Below are positions 33,696 through 42,888 of a stretch of 64,000 bases of DNA, one piece after another; the first letter of the stretch is position 1; each line of letters starts with the position of its first letter. Source of the stretch: Lachnospiraceae bacterium (lineage in GTDB: Bacteria; Bacillota; Clostridia; Lachnospirales; Lachnospiraceae); contig JAIEAP010000042.1 of assembly GCA_029071325.1 (NCBI GenBank), positions 246,337 through 310,336 of the forward strand, in the 5' to 3' direction. The position numbers and the translations under genes were made by a program. The notes beneath the pieces were generated by a model. That model did no database searches and was not told the DNA's origin. It saw only the letters and a list, made by a program, of their open reading frames with translations.

Positions 33696-34814
33696 TTATT
33701 CTTCTATTGCATCCTCAAACGGTTCTTCATCAGAATACACAGCTTCGTCCTCTGTGTCCTCTTCACCCAGTAATGCCTTAATACTCAGGCTGATCTTGCG
33801 ATCCTGCTCACTGAAGTCTACAATCTTCGCCTCTACCTCCTGGCCTACCTGAAGCACGTCGGAAGGCTTCTCCACATGCTCTTTTGCAATCTGTGACACA
33901 TGAAGCAGTGCATCCACACCCGGTGCCAATTCTACAAACGCACCAAAATCCGTCATTCTCGCAACGACACCTGTCACAATCGTACCGATTGCATATCTTT
34001 CGGATGCATTGTTCCACGGATTCTCATCGTCGAACTTCATACTGAGCGCAATCTTGGTATCATTGATATCCTTAATGTATACCTTCACGTTATCGCCCAC
34101 TTTGAATACTTTCTTCGGATTCTCCACACGTCCCCATGACATCTCGGAGATATGAAGCAGACCGTCCGCTCCGCCCAGATCGATAAATGCACCGAAATCC
34201 GTAATATTTTTCACAACACCTTCTACAATATCGCCAACCTGTATCCGTGCGAAAAGCTCTCTCTGCTTCTCTGCTCTCTCCGCCAGAAGCAACTGCTTTC
34301 TGTCACCGATAATTCTTCTCTTCTTCGGATTAAACTCTGAGATGACAAAAGAAATCTCCTGACCATCATATTTGGTCAGATCCTTCTCATAAGAATCGGA
34401 CACCAGACTTGCCGGGATAAATACCCTTGCCTCGTCAACTACTACGCTAAGACCGCCGGACAATACCTGTGCCACCTTTGCCGTCAGGATCTCCTGACTC
34501 TCAAACGCCTCCTCAAGCCGCTTGCTTCCTCTCTCGGCAGCAAGACGCTTATAAGTCAGCAGTACCTGGCCTTCGCCGTCATTTACCTTGAGCACTTTTG
34601 CTTCCATGGTATCGCCCAGGGCTACAACAGTGGTCAGATCAACATTTGCTTCGTTCGTATATTCATTACGTGTAATGATACCGTCAGCCTTATAACCGAT
34701 ATTCAAGATGATCTCATCAGGTTTCACACCGATAACGACGCCTTCGACTACCTCTCCATTCCTTATTGTTTTAAATGATTCTTCCAGCATTTGGTCAAAA
34801 CTCATTTCTGACAT
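33696..34814 (-). CDS. S1 RNA-binding protein (ribosomal protein S1 homologue)
   Basis: 372 residues built of four S1 domains (about 15-85, 105-168, 190-258, 275-345). The third and fourth show the clearest motifs (ITDFGAFIDLGGADGLLHIS and MTDFGAFVELAPGVDALLHV). The tail is acidic. The ATG at 34814 has GAGGAGG upstream and lies inside the 3' end of ispH (20-base overlap, different frame). Many Clostridia have ispH and this gene fused; here they are separate but overlapping, so translation is probably coupled. It may help mRNA binding by the 30S subunit. Confidence 0.92.
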   Translation of the reverse strand: MSEMSFDQMLEESFKTIRNGEVVEGVVIGVKPDEIILNIGYKADGIITRNEYTNEANVDLTTVVALGDTMEAKVLKVNDGEGQVLLTYKRLAAERGSKRLEEAFESQEILTAKVAQVLSGGLSVVVDEARVFIPASLVSDSYEKDLTKYDGQEISFVISEFNPKKRRIIGDRKQLLLAERAEKQRELFARIQVGDIVEGVVKNITDFGAFIDLGGADGLLHISEMSWGRVENPKKVFKVGDNVKVYIKDINDTKIALSMKFDDENPWNNASERYAIGTIVTGVVARMTDFGAFVELAPGVDALLHVSQIAKEHVEKPSDVLQVGQEVEAKIVDFSEQDRKISLSIKALLGEEDTEDEAVYSDEEPFEDAIEE

Positions 34815-35652
34815 TATTTTGAACCTCCTCAATAATTTTGTTTGGGGTTGAAGCCCCTGCGGTAATACCTACGTTGTCAATATGATGAAACTCATCCAAA
34901 TCCAAATCATGTATGGTTTGTATATAGTAAGTATTTTCACATTCGCTTTTGCATATTTCAAATAATTTCTGCGTGTTGGAACTGCTCCTGCCGCCGATGA
35001 CGATCATCGCGCCGGACTCCCGTGCAAGTACCCTTGCCTCCGTCTGCCGCTCCTCTGTAGCACTGCAGATTGTATTTAAAACAATTATATCATAACCTTT
35101 TTTCTCGATAATTTCAACTAATTCTTGAAATTTATTGTAGTTAAATGTCGTTTGAGATACAATGCATATTTTCCGGCTGCCAGGATTTTCCAGAGCGGCC
35201 GCTTCCTCCGTAGATCCGATCACCTGAATCTGTTCCGGTATGCCCCAGCCGCGGATGCCCTCCACCTCAGGATGACGCTCATTTCCTATGATAACGACAT
35301 GATACCCTCTGTTACAATATTCCTCCACATGCCGGTGTATCTTCTTTACAAAAGGACAGGTGGCATCCACAATGGTAAATCCTGCCTGTTCAAGCAGATC
35401 ATACACCTCCCGCCCCACGCCGTGGGAACGGATGATCATAATGCCCGGCACAAGTCCCCCTAGTCCGTCTGTGGATTCCACCACCTGTACCCCTCTTGCG
35501 GCAAGGTCCGCCACAACCTCCTCGTTATGGATGATGGGACCAAATGTATAGATATTCTGCCCCTTATTCTCCAGCTGCTGATACACCGTTTCCACGGCAC
35601 GTTTTACTCCAAAGCAAAAACCGGCGCTCTTGGCCACAGTCACATGTCTCAT
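34795..35652 (-). CDS. ispH: 4-hydroxy-3-methylbut-2-enyl diphosphate reductase
   Basis: Last step of the non-mevalonate isoprenoid pathway, giving IPP and DMAPP; a 4Fe-4S enzyme. 285 residues. The three cluster cysteines are in SAGFCFGVKRAVE (about C13), VDATCPFVKK (about C96) and LNTICSATEERQ (about C190). IIRSHGVGR and SSNTQKL are further family motifs. It overlaps cmk by 4 bases and the S1 gene by 20. Confidence 0.97.
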   Translation of the reverse strand: MRHVTVAKSAGFCFGVKRAVETVYQQLENKGQNIYTFGPIIHNEEVVADLAARGVQVVESTDGLGGLVPGIMIIRSHGVGREVYDLLEQAGFTIVDATCPFVKKIHRHVEEYCNRGYHVVIIGNERHPEVEGIRGWGIPEQIQVIGSTEEAAALENPGSRKICIVSQTTFNYNKFQELVEIIEKKGYDIIVLNTICSATEERQTEARVLARESGAMIVIGGRSSSNTQKLFEICKSECENTYYIQTIHDLDLDEFHHIDNVGITAGASTPNKIIEEVQNNVRNEF

Positions 35653-36317
35653 GCCATCTTCTCCTTGCAGATGCCGCGGATTACGGATACCACTTCTTCT
35701 ATATTCATATCTGAGGTGTCTACCAGCACAGCATCCTCAGCCTGTCTCAGAGGGGATATCTCCCGGTTCATGTCCCTCCTGTCGCGCTCCTCAATATCTT
35801 TTGAAATCTCTGCAAGGCTGCATTCCGCCCCCTTTGCGCACAGCTCATCATATCTTCTTTTCGCCCTGCATTCCACACTTGCAGTCAGATAAATCTTCAC
35901 CTGGGCTTTTGGCAGTACGCATGTTCCGATATCCCTGCCGTCCATAATGACATTCTCATTGGCAGCAAGCTGTTGCTGCAGTTCCACCAGTTTTTCACGC
36001 ACTGCCCGATATACGCTGACGGCAGAGGCCATGTTTCCCACTTCCTCTGTGCGGATCTGTCCGGAAACATTTTCACCATTTAAGAGGACCTGCTGTTCTC
36101 CGCCCTCATATCCGATGGAAACCTCCACCGTGCCGCATGCTTTTCCGATCGCCGCCTCATCACCGCTGTCTATCTTGTTTTGCAGAAAATAGAGAGCCAT
36201 AGCCCGGTACATGGCCCCTGTATCTACATATATATATGACATCTCATGTGCCAGCTTTCTGGCAATGGTGCTCTTCCCTGCGCCTGCTGGTCCGTCAATT
36301 GCAATATTTACACTCAT
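35649..36317 (-). CDS. cmk: Cytidylate kinase
   Basis: Phosphorylates CMP and dCMP with ATP. 222 residues with Walker A GPAGAGKST near the N-terminus, YVDTGAMYRAMA and GRDIGTCVLPKA in the CMP-binding region, and the late arginine-rich EERDRRDMNREISPL. The gene order cmk-ispH-S1 is typical of Clostridia. Confidence 0.97.
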   Translation of the reverse strand: MSVNIAIDGPAGAGKSTIARKLAHEMSYIYVDTGAMYRAMALYFLQNKIDSGDEAAIGKACGTVEVSIGYEGGEQQVLLNGENVSGQIRTEEVGNMASAVSVYRAVREKLVELQQQLAANENVIMDGRDIGTCVLPKAQVKIYLTASVECRAKRRYDELCAKGAECSLAEISKDIEERDRRDMNREISPLRQAEDAVLVDTSDMNIEEVVSVIRGICKEKMA

Positions 36318-36355
36318 CTTGATCTCCTTTATTCTGATACTGTTCTTATCATATG

Positions 36356-37597
36356 CTACGGTATGCTGCTCCCTGCCAGATATCCAGTAGACCAGGCAAT
36401 CTGTAAGTTAAAACCGCCAGTCAGCGCATCCACATCCAGCACTTCCCCCGCAAAATACAATCCCCGTACCTTACGTGATTCCATGGTGGAGGGATTCACA
36501 TCCCGCACCGACACGCCGCCTTTCGTAATGATAGCCTCCTCAAAGCCCCGGAGTCCCACCAACGTCATTGGGAAGCCTTTGGTCAACTCCACCAGCCGCT
36601 TGCGCTCCTCCTTTGTGATGCTGTTCGCTTTCCGATCCGGCGCTATACCGCTCAGACGCACGATGACAGGGACAAGCTTGGCTGGATACAGGCGGCTGAC
36701 TGCATTGATCAACTGTTTGTTCTGTGCCTCAGTCAGATCACGCAGAGTCCGACGATCCAGTTGTTCCTCATCCAATGCAGGCTTTAGGTCAACCGTCAGT
36801 TCCAGTTCCCCCTTTTGTATGGCATCATTTACCACACTGCTGGCGCTGAGCATCAGAGGACCGCTGACACCAAAATGTGTGAACAGCATTTCTCCAAACT
36901 CCTCATATAAGAGCCTGCCATTCTGCCGTATGCCGGCCCTGACATTTTTTAAAGACAGCCCCATCAATTCACGGACATAATCCTCCTTCGCCGTAAACGG
37001 CACCAGAGAAGGACTTCGCGGCTTCACTTCATGCCCGCTGTCTTTGGCAAACCGGTATCCGTCGCCGGTAGATCCGGTAGAGGCATAGGAGCAGCCCCCT
37101 GTGGCGATCACCACAGCATCTGCTTCCAGGATCTGTATTTTCCCAGACTGTGTCTCCATCTGTACCCCAATCACAGCGCCGTCCTGTACCTCAATATCTC
37201 TGACCTTCGTATGGAAGCGCACATCCGCCTTCTGCTGACGCAGTTTCCGCTGCAGGGCGCTTATGATATCGGAAGAGTGATCCGATACCGGAAATACCCT
37301 GCCTCCACGCTCAATTTTCAGAGGAACCTTCTGTTCTTCAAAAAAATCCATAACGCGATGATTGTCATAACCGTAAAAAGCACTGTACAGAAATTTGCGG
37401 TTGCGGATCACACTCTCCAGCAAATCTTCCATATCGCAGGCATTGGTCACATTGCATCTGCCCTTGCCTGTAATGAACAGCTTCTTCCCCAGCTTTTCGT
37501 TCTTCTCCAACAGTGTCACCGTATGCCCGCACTCCGCGGCCGCAATAGCCGCGAATGCCCCTGCCGGACCCCCGCCGATCACGATCACTCTACTCAT
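36356..37597 (-). CDS. FAD-dependent oxidoreductase, HI0933/YhiN family
   Basis: 413 residues. The N-terminal FAD-binding motif is VIVIGGGPAGAFAAIAAAE; the family-specific GKKLFITGKGRCNVTNAC and the ending FAGEVLDVDALTGGFNLQ are present. The family is often called aminoacetone oxidase or YhiN, but its physiological reaction is unsettled. The ATG at 37597 follows GGGGGAAG. It overlaps the rpiR-type gene by 8 bases and lies upstream of cmk, probably in one transcript. Confidence 0.9.
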   Translation of the reverse strand: MSRVIVIGGGPAGAFAAIAAAECGHTVTLLEKNEKLGKKLFITGKGRCNVTNACDMEDLLESVIRNRKFLYSAFYGYDNHRVMDFFEEQKVPLKIERGGRVFPVSDHSSDIISALQRKLRQQKADVRFHTKVRDIEVQDGAVIGVQMETQSGKIQILEADAVVIATGGCSYASTGSTGDGYRFAKDSGHEVKPRSPSLVPFTAKEDYVRELMGLSLKNVRAGIRQNGRLLYEEFGEMLFTHFGVSGPLMLSASSVVNDAIQKGELELTVDLKPALDEEQLDRRTLRDLTEAQNKQLINAVSRLYPAKLVPVIVRLSGIAPDRKANSITKEERKRLVELTKGFPMTLVGLRGFEEAIITKGGVSVRDVNPSTMESRKVRGLYFAGEVLDVDALTGGFNLQIAWSTGYLAGSSIP

Positions 37598-38519
37598 CGT
37601 CTTCCCCCAGCCTCGCATAGCGCATTTTTATCTTGTCATCAATGAAATTGATCTCATCATTTTCATAGACCTGATATTCATCCCATATCTCCTCCAGGGC
37701 CTCTAACGTCCTTGCCACCTCGTTCTGCTTCTTCATACACAGCGCTACGATCAGCGCATTGATCACACTCAACGGCGCCACCAGAGAATCCACGATAGAT
37801 GCCATATCGCTTCTGGCAATGAGATTACAGGAGGAATAAAGATTCATGGGGGAATGCACGCTGTCGGTAAGCGTGATCACCTTGGCGCTGCGGTTATTGG
37901 CAAATTCCATTGCTTTTAACGTGCGCATGGAATACCTGGGAAAACTGATCCCTATGATAACATCATCCCTGCTGATGCGTACCATCTGCTCAAAAAGCTC
38001 ACTGGAGCTGTTGGTCTGCAGCAATGTGACATGCTCAAACATCAGATTGAAATAGAATGCCAGAAACGCAGCAAGAGGAGCGCAGCTGCGAATACCTATG
38101 ATATAGATATGTTTTGCATGCAGAATCGTATCCACAGCCAGTTCAAAGGTATGTTCATCCATATGCTCCAGCGTATCCTTGATCTTTTCCTGATCCGCCT
38201 GCAGCACCGTCTCTAATATTCTGGACTGGCTAATCCTGCCATAAGTGACCTCCATGCGCTGAATAGAATTCAGCTTATTGCGCACCAGCTCCTCCAGCGC
38301 TTTCTGAAACTCAGGATATCCCTTATAGCCCAGATGTGTGGCAAAACGAACCACGGTAGATTCGCTGACGCCAACCACCGCTCCCATTTTCGCCGCAGTT
38401 AAGAATACTGCCTTATCATAATTATCTGTAATGTAGGTTGCAAGTATTTTCTGCCCCTTGCTCAAGCTGCTGTATGCATCATTGATACGGCTGGTCAAAT
38501 CATTGGTGTTCCCACTCAT
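37590..38519 (-). CDS. RpiR/MurR-family transcriptional regulator
   Basis: 309 residues: an N-terminal HTH_6 domain (about 1-77; AAKMGAVVGVSESTVVRFATHLGY) and a C-terminal SIS sugar-phosphate-binding domain (about 125-260; IYIIGIRSCAPLAAFLAFYF). Members sense phosphosugars and control sugar or cell-wall amino-sugar genes. No sugar gene is adjacent, so the target is unknown. The ATG at 38519 has AGGAAG at seven-base spacing; a GTG nine bases earlier is too close to it. Confidence 0.92.
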   Translation of the reverse strand: MSGNTNDLTSRINDAYSSLSKGQKILATYITDNYDKAVFLTAAKMGAVVGVSESTVVRFATHLGYKGYPEFQKALEELVRNKLNSIQRMEVTYGRISQSRILETVLQADQEKIKDTLEHMDEHTFELAVDTILHAKHIYIIGIRSCAPLAAFLAFYFNLMFEHVTLLQTNSSSELFEQMVRISRDDVIIGISFPRYSMRTLKAMEFANNRSAKVITLTDSVHSPMNLYSSCNLIARSDMASIVDSLVAPLSVINALIVALCMKKQNEVARTLEALEEIWDEYQVYENDEINFIDDKIKMRYARLGEDDE

Positions 38520-38724
38520 ATTCCGCACTTCCTGTTATATTTCATTCTGCATATTTCCCGTCATTTTTGTCGAATTATGCAAGATTTTCATTATTTTCAT
38601 TATAATTATCTTTCTATTCCTTGTCCACCACATTATATTGTGGTCAATTTGGTTTTTGGATACAAGAGTGCAACGCAGTCCGGTGGTCCTGCTTGCGATT
38701 GCACATTTATTTTGATCCTTATTC
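38520..38724. other. AT-rich upstream region of the rpiR-type gene, no gene
   Basis: Part of a 363-base intergenic interval (38520-38882). It holds an AT-rich stretch with TATAAT-like sequences on the minus strand and a small CCACA/TGTGG hairpin (about 38628-38643), but I cannot assign a clear -35/-10 pair. The rest of the interval is the repeat element described next. Confidence 0.4.
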
Positions 38725-38860
38725 AGCGCACCATAGGGTCCCGCTGCCTTCGGCAGCACAGATGTTTTTGCACGAAAAGTGTTTGGAAAGCTTGCTTTCC
38801 AAAACACTTTCCTGTGCAAAATGTTCACATCGCTCTGCGATGTGAACCCTATGGTGCGCT
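38725..38860. repeat. 136-bp cloverleaf-forming inverted repeat element
   Basis: A perfect 15-bp closing stem AGCGCACCATAGGGT (38725-38739) and complement (38846-38860) encloses three hairpins. Hairpin 1 is GCTGCC-TTC-GGCAGC (38743-38757). Hairpin 2 is long, with outer arms TTTGCAC/GTGCAAA and inner arms of about 15 bp ending GGAAAGC-TTG-CTTTCC (about 38766-38821). Hairpin 3 is TTCACATCGC-TCT-GCGATGTGAA (38824-38846). There is no coding capacity. It looks like a non-autonomous mobile repeat or a structured RNA locus; a terminator role is unlikely because no T run follows. Confidence 0.7.
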
Positions 38861-38882
38861 TTCCGTGTGAGTAAAGTAGCGC

Positions 38883-40205
38883 TTAAGAGTCCTCCCCAGG
38901 AACTGCCTTTCCTGCCAGATAGTTTACAAACTGCTGTGCCGTCCGCCCGGAAATCCCGCCATGGCTCAATTCCCACTTATTTGCCTCCTGCATCAATTCC
39001 TCGTCCGACATCTGAATCCCTGTTCTGTGTGCCAGTTCCAAAACGATATGAAAATACTCCTTCTGCGTCGGCTTGGAATAATTAATAGTCACGCCGAAAC
39101 GGTATACCAGAGACAGCTTCTCCTCCATGGTATCGGACCGGTGCATCCCATTATCCACTTCCACATCATTCCGGTCATTCCAGGTCTCCTTGATGAGATG
39201 TCTTCGATTTGATGTGGCGTAAATCAGTATGTTATCCGGTCTTGTCTCTACTCCGCCTTCAATCACGGCCTTTAAGAACTTATACTCTGTCTCAAACTCT
39301 TCAAAGGACAGATCATCCATATAAATAATAAAGCGGTAATTACGATTTTTGATCCGTGCGATCACATTGGAGAGATCCTTAAACTGATGCTTGTAAATTT
39401 CAATCATTCGAAGCCCCTGAGGGTAAAATTCATTGACGATAGCCTTAATGCTGGTGGATTTTCCTGTGCCGCTGTCACCAAAAAGCAATACATTATTGGC
39501 TCTGCGTCCCTCCACAAATGCCCTCGTGTTGTCTATGAGCTTCTGTTTCTGAATCTCATAACCCACCAGATCTTCCAGCATCACCTTATCCATGTTATTG
39601 ATGGCGACAAACTCAACCTCTCCCAAGTCTTTCTCCCGGATGCGGAACGCCTTGTTCAGTCCAAACATTCCCACACCGTAATCCCGGTAAAAGTCCGTAA
39701 TCTCCCCAAAAAACATCTCTTCATTCAAAGCATCCGCCAGGCGGCTGCTCAATGCGATAATCTTCTCACTGACATTCTTATTGTACATAAGCTCTTTTTT
39801 TGCAATTGCCCTGTAATCAGATATCTGCGAAAAACAGTCAATCCCCAGTTCCCGCTCAATTGCAGTAAAATCAAAATGAAACAATGCACGAAACACCCGG
39901 AAATCATTCTTGGCAAAATGATTGACACTACCGTCATTGGCTCCAACCTTTTCGCAGGTAATACTGAAGGGATTCTCATGGGTCACCAGATAAAAAGTCA
40001 GATAATTCTGCCACAGGTTATGGTCAAATCCATAGTCTGTTGCCAGTTTCAACAGATTCTGTATCTGTGTATAAATCTCCCGTATCAGCTCTGTGGATGT
40101 CTCTTCCTTCTCCTCATATTTCCGAAAGATTTCTCCCATCCGACACAGGATACAGTCCTTCGGCATATCTCCATATATAATTAATTTCGCTATCTCACGA
40201 TGCAC
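38883..40205 (-). CDS. AAA-type ATPase, DUF815 family
   Basis: 440 residues. The C-terminal half (about 190-435) is a AAA-type ATPase with Walker A LLFGDSGTGKST, Walker B FIIYMDDLSFEEFE and the sensor segment ILIYATSNRRHLIKE. The N-terminal half is helical with no family I recognise. DUF815 proteins are widespread and their role is unknown. The start is a GTG at 40205 with AGGAGG upstream. It is separated from the upstream decarboxylase operon by a terminator. Confidence 0.88.
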   Translation of the reverse strand: MHREIAKLIIYGDMPKDCILCRMGEIFRKYEEKEETSTELIREIYTQIQNLLKLATDYGFDHNLWQNYLTFYLVTHENPFSITCEKVGANDGSVNHFAKNDFRVFRALFHFDFTAIERELGIDCFSQISDYRAIAKKELMYNKNVSEKIIALSSRLADALNEEMFFGEITDFYRDYGVGMFGLNKAFRIREKDLGEVEFVAINNMDKVMLEDLVGYEIQKQKLIDNTRAFVEGRRANNVLLFGDSGTGKSTSIKAIVNEFYPQGLRMIEIYKHQFKDLSNVIARIKNRNYRFIIYMDDLSFEEFETEYKFLKAVIEGGVETRPDNILIYATSNRRHLIKETWNDRNDVEVDNGMHRSDTMEEKLSLVYRFGVTINYSKPTQKEYFHIVLELAHRTGIQMSDEELMQEANKWELSHGGISGRTAQQFVNYLAGKAVPGEDS

Positions 40206-40242
40206 TTATGATCGCCTCCTGTATTCTCTTCTGTTACAAAAC

Positions 40243-40276
40243 GAGAGAAACACAGCATCCCTGCCGCATTTCTCTC
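40243..40276 (-). terminator. Terminator of the Na+-pump decarboxylase operon
   Basis: Minus strand GAGAGAAA (40269-40276) pairs with TTTCTCTC (40243-40250), with inner GCA/TGC pairing, followed by a TTTT run. It lies 20 bases past the oadA stop codon. Confidence 0.75.
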
Positions 40277-40296
40277 ATTCGTAGTCACTGGCCTTC

Positions 40297-41715
40297 TTAT
40301 ACCGGATATGCGCCGTTCTCAGTATCTGCCACCGTAGCATCTACTCCCGTCTGCTGAGCCTGACGGTACTTGAAAAATTCCGTCGCCACCTGTGGGAAGA
40401 GTGCATAGGACAGGACATCCTCATCCTGCTGTTTCCACTGCTTCATCTCCGCCTCGATCTTGTCAAGCTCCGGTTCCAGCAGATCTGCCGGACGGCAGGT
40501 GATGGCATTCTTCTTATCCTCACCTAATACCTTGTCCACGATTTCCGGATTAAAGGGCTTTACGGTCTGCCCGTATTTTCCAAGCAGAATATCCTTAGTC
40601 TCCTTGGTCGCAACCTTATAGCGCTCGCCCATCAGCACATTGAACACCGCCTGTGTTCCGACAATCTGGGAAGATGGAGTCACCAAAGGCGGCTCGCCCA
40701 GATCCTTGCGCACCCGGGGAACTTCTGCCAACACTTCGTCGAATTTGTCTTCTTTTCCCTGCTCCTTTAACTGAGACAGCAGATTAGAAAGCATTCCGCC
40801 CGGCACCTGATACAGCAGAGTCTTGATATTGACACCCAATACCTTAGGATTCATCAGTCCGCTCTCCAGAGCCTCTTCACGCATGGGACGGAAGTAATCC
40901 GCGATCTCAGCCAGCTTGTTCTGGTCAAGACCAGTGTCAAACTCCGTATCCTTGAACGCCTCCACCATAACTTCCGTTGCAGGCTGGCTGGTTCCAAGCG
41001 CAAAGGGAGACATTGCAGTATCAATGATATCACAGCCTGCCTCCACCGCTTTCATATAGGTCATAGACGCCACGCCGGAGGTATAATGGGTATGAAGTTC
41101 AACGGGAAGGCTGGTAGCATCCTTCAATGCCTGGATCAGTTCCGTTGCCTGCTTGGGAACCAGCAGCCCCGCCATATCCTTGATACACAAGGAATCGGCT
41201 CCCATGTCTTCTACCTTCTTCGCCATCTCCATCCAGTAGTCCAAAGTATAGGCGTCACCCAGCGTATAGGACAGGGCTACCTGTGCATGCCCTTTTTCCT
41301 TGTTGCAGGCGCTTACCGCCGTCTGCAGATTGCGCACGTCATTCAGACAGTCGAAAATACGGATAATATCAATACCGTTGGCAATTGATTTCTGTACAAA
41401 ATATTCTACCACATCATCCGCATAAGGACGGTATCCTAAAATATTCTGTCCGCGGAACAGCATCTGCAGCTTTGTTTTTTTAAATCCTGCTTTCAGCTTG
41501 CGCAGGCGATCCCAGGGATCTTCCTTCAGGAAACGCAGGGATGCATCAAAGGTTGCTCCACCCCAACACTCAACAGCATGGAAACCAACCTCATCCATTT
41601 TGTCGATGATGGGAAGCATCTGCTCAGTAGTCATTCTGGTTGCGATCAGGGACTGGTGTGCGTCACGCAGTACAGTCTCTGTAATCTTTACTGGTCTTTT
41701 TATTTCTTCTGACAT
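40297..41715 (-). CDS. oadA: Oxaloacetate decarboxylase alpha / 5S-type carboxyltransferase subunit
   Basis: 472 residues: a pyruvate-carboxylase-type TIM-barrel carboxyltransferase domain (about 10-280) with TVLRDAHQSLIATRM, ECWGGATFDASLRFL and ELHTHYTSGVASM, plus the conserved PYC/OADA domain. There is no biotin domain at the end; that is a separate gene in this operon. It moves CO2 between oxaloacetate/pyruvate and biotin. Because a 12S-like subunit is also encoded, it could be the pyruvate-side subunit of a transcarboxylase-like complex. Confidence 0.94.
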   Translation of the reverse strand: MSEEIKRPVKITETVLRDAHQSLIATRMTTEQMLPIIDKMDEVGFHAVECWGGATFDASLRFLKEDPWDRLRKLKAGFKKTKLQMLFRGQNILGYRPYADDVVEYFVQKSIANGIDIIRIFDCLNDVRNLQTAVSACNKEKGHAQVALSYTLGDAYTLDYWMEMAKKVEDMGADSLCIKDMAGLLVPKQATELIQALKDATSLPVELHTHYTSGVASMTYMKAVEAGCDIIDTAMSPFALGTSQPATEVMVEAFKDTEFDTGLDQNKLAEIADYFRPMREEALESGLMNPKVLGVNIKTLLYQVPGGMLSNLLSQLKEQGKEDKFDEVLAEVPRVRKDLGEPPLVTPSSQIVGTQAVFNVLMGERYKVATKETKDILLGKYGQTVKPFNPEIVDKVLGEDKKNAITCRPADLLEPELDKIEAEMKQWKQQDEDVLSYALFPQVATEFFKYRQAQQTGVDATVADTENGAYPV

Positions 41716-41726
41716 AATCGTCCTCC

Positions 41727-42878
41727 TTATATCCCAAAGATTGCCATAAATACACCGGCAGCTACTGCCGTACCAATCACCCCGGCAACATTAGGTCCCA
41801 TTGCATGCATAAGTAAAAAGTTCGTAGGATCTTCTTCCGCACCTACTTTCTGCGACACACGCGCTGCCATAGGAACCGCCGACACACCGGCAGAACCGAT
41901 CAGCGGATTGATCTTACCCTTCGTGATGAGACATAACAGCTTGCCGAACAGGACTCCGGCCGCTGTTCCCACCATAAACGCCACCAGACCTAGAATTACG
42001 ATCTTAATGGTGCTCCAGTTCAGGAACGCCTCCGCACTGGTAGTTGCCCCCACCGAAGTGCCAAGCAGGATGACTACAATGTACATCAACGCATTGGACG
42101 CTGTATCAGACAACTGTCTTACTACGCCGCACTCACGGAAGAGATTACCCAGCATCAGCATACCTACCAGAGGCGCGGTTGTCGGCAGGATCATACATAC
42201 AATGATCGTAACGATAATGGGGAACAGTATCTTCTCCAGCTTGGATACCGGACGAAGATTCTCCATCTTGATCGCCCGCTCCTTCTTAGTAGTAAACAAC
42301 TTCATGATCGGCGGCTGGATAATGGGCACAAGCGCCATATAGGAGTACGCTGCCACCGCTATCGGCCCCATAAGTCCCGTCTGTCCCAGCTTGCCCGCCA
42401 GGAAGATAGAAGTCGGGCCGTCTGCTCCTCCGATGATGGATACCGCTGCCGCTCCCTTATCGTTAAAGTCCATAAGGATTGCCAGCAGATATGCACTGAA
42501 AATTCCGAACTGTGCCGCCGCTCCAAGCAAAAAGCTGATGGGATTGGCAATCAACGGACCGAAATCCGTCATAGCTCCCACGCCCAAGAAGATTAAGGAC
42601 GGCAGGATCGACCACTCGTCTAACTGATAAAAATAGTATAACAATCCACCCACACCATTGCTGGCATCCTCGGGACTTACGATAATGTCCGGATAGATAT
42701 TGACCAGGAGCATACCGAACGCAATCGGAACGAGAAGCAGCGGTTCATATCCTTTCTTAATTGCAAGAAACAGGAACACACAGGCAACCGCGATCATAAC
42801 GTAATTGCCCACCGTAAGATTCAGGAATGCAGTCTGATGCAGGAGGTTTTCTAATGTTTCTCCGACATAACTTAACAT
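41727..42878 (-). CDS. oadB: Na+-transporting decarboxylase beta subunit
   Basis: 383 residues with about eleven membrane helices. It decarboxylates carboxybiotin and uses the energy to export Na+. Family segments are GVGAMTDFGPLIANP, the highly conserved IIGGADGPTSIFLAGKL (which bears the Na+-binding aspartate), and NPLIGSAGVSAVPMAARV. It is placed between the biotin carrier and oadA genes. Confidence 0.96.
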   Translation of the reverse strand: MLSYVGETLENLLHQTAFLNLTVGNYVMIAVACVFLFLAIKKGYEPLLLVPIAFGMLLVNIYPDIIVSPEDASNGVGGLLYYFYQLDEWSILPSLIFLGVGAMTDFGPLIANPISFLLGAAAQFGIFSAYLLAILMDFNDKGAAAVSIIGGADGPTSIFLAGKLGQTGLMGPIAVAAYSYMALVPIIQPPIMKLFTTKKERAIKMENLRPVSKLEKILFPIIVTIIVCMILPTTAPLVGMLMLGNLFRECGVVRQLSDTASNALMYIVVILLGTSVGATTSAEAFLNWSTIKIVILGLVAFMVGTAAGVLFGKLLCLITKGKINPLIGSAGVSAVPMAARVSQKVGAEEDPTNFLLMHAMGPNVAGVIGTAVAAGVFMAIFGI

Positions 42879-42888
42879 AATATTCCTC

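Noticed and set aside
38742..38846. The three hairpins at 38.7 kb as terminators or a riboswitch
   Set aside because: No T run follows any hairpin and the enclosing 15-bp stem is not in position for an expression platform; it is better described as a repeat element.
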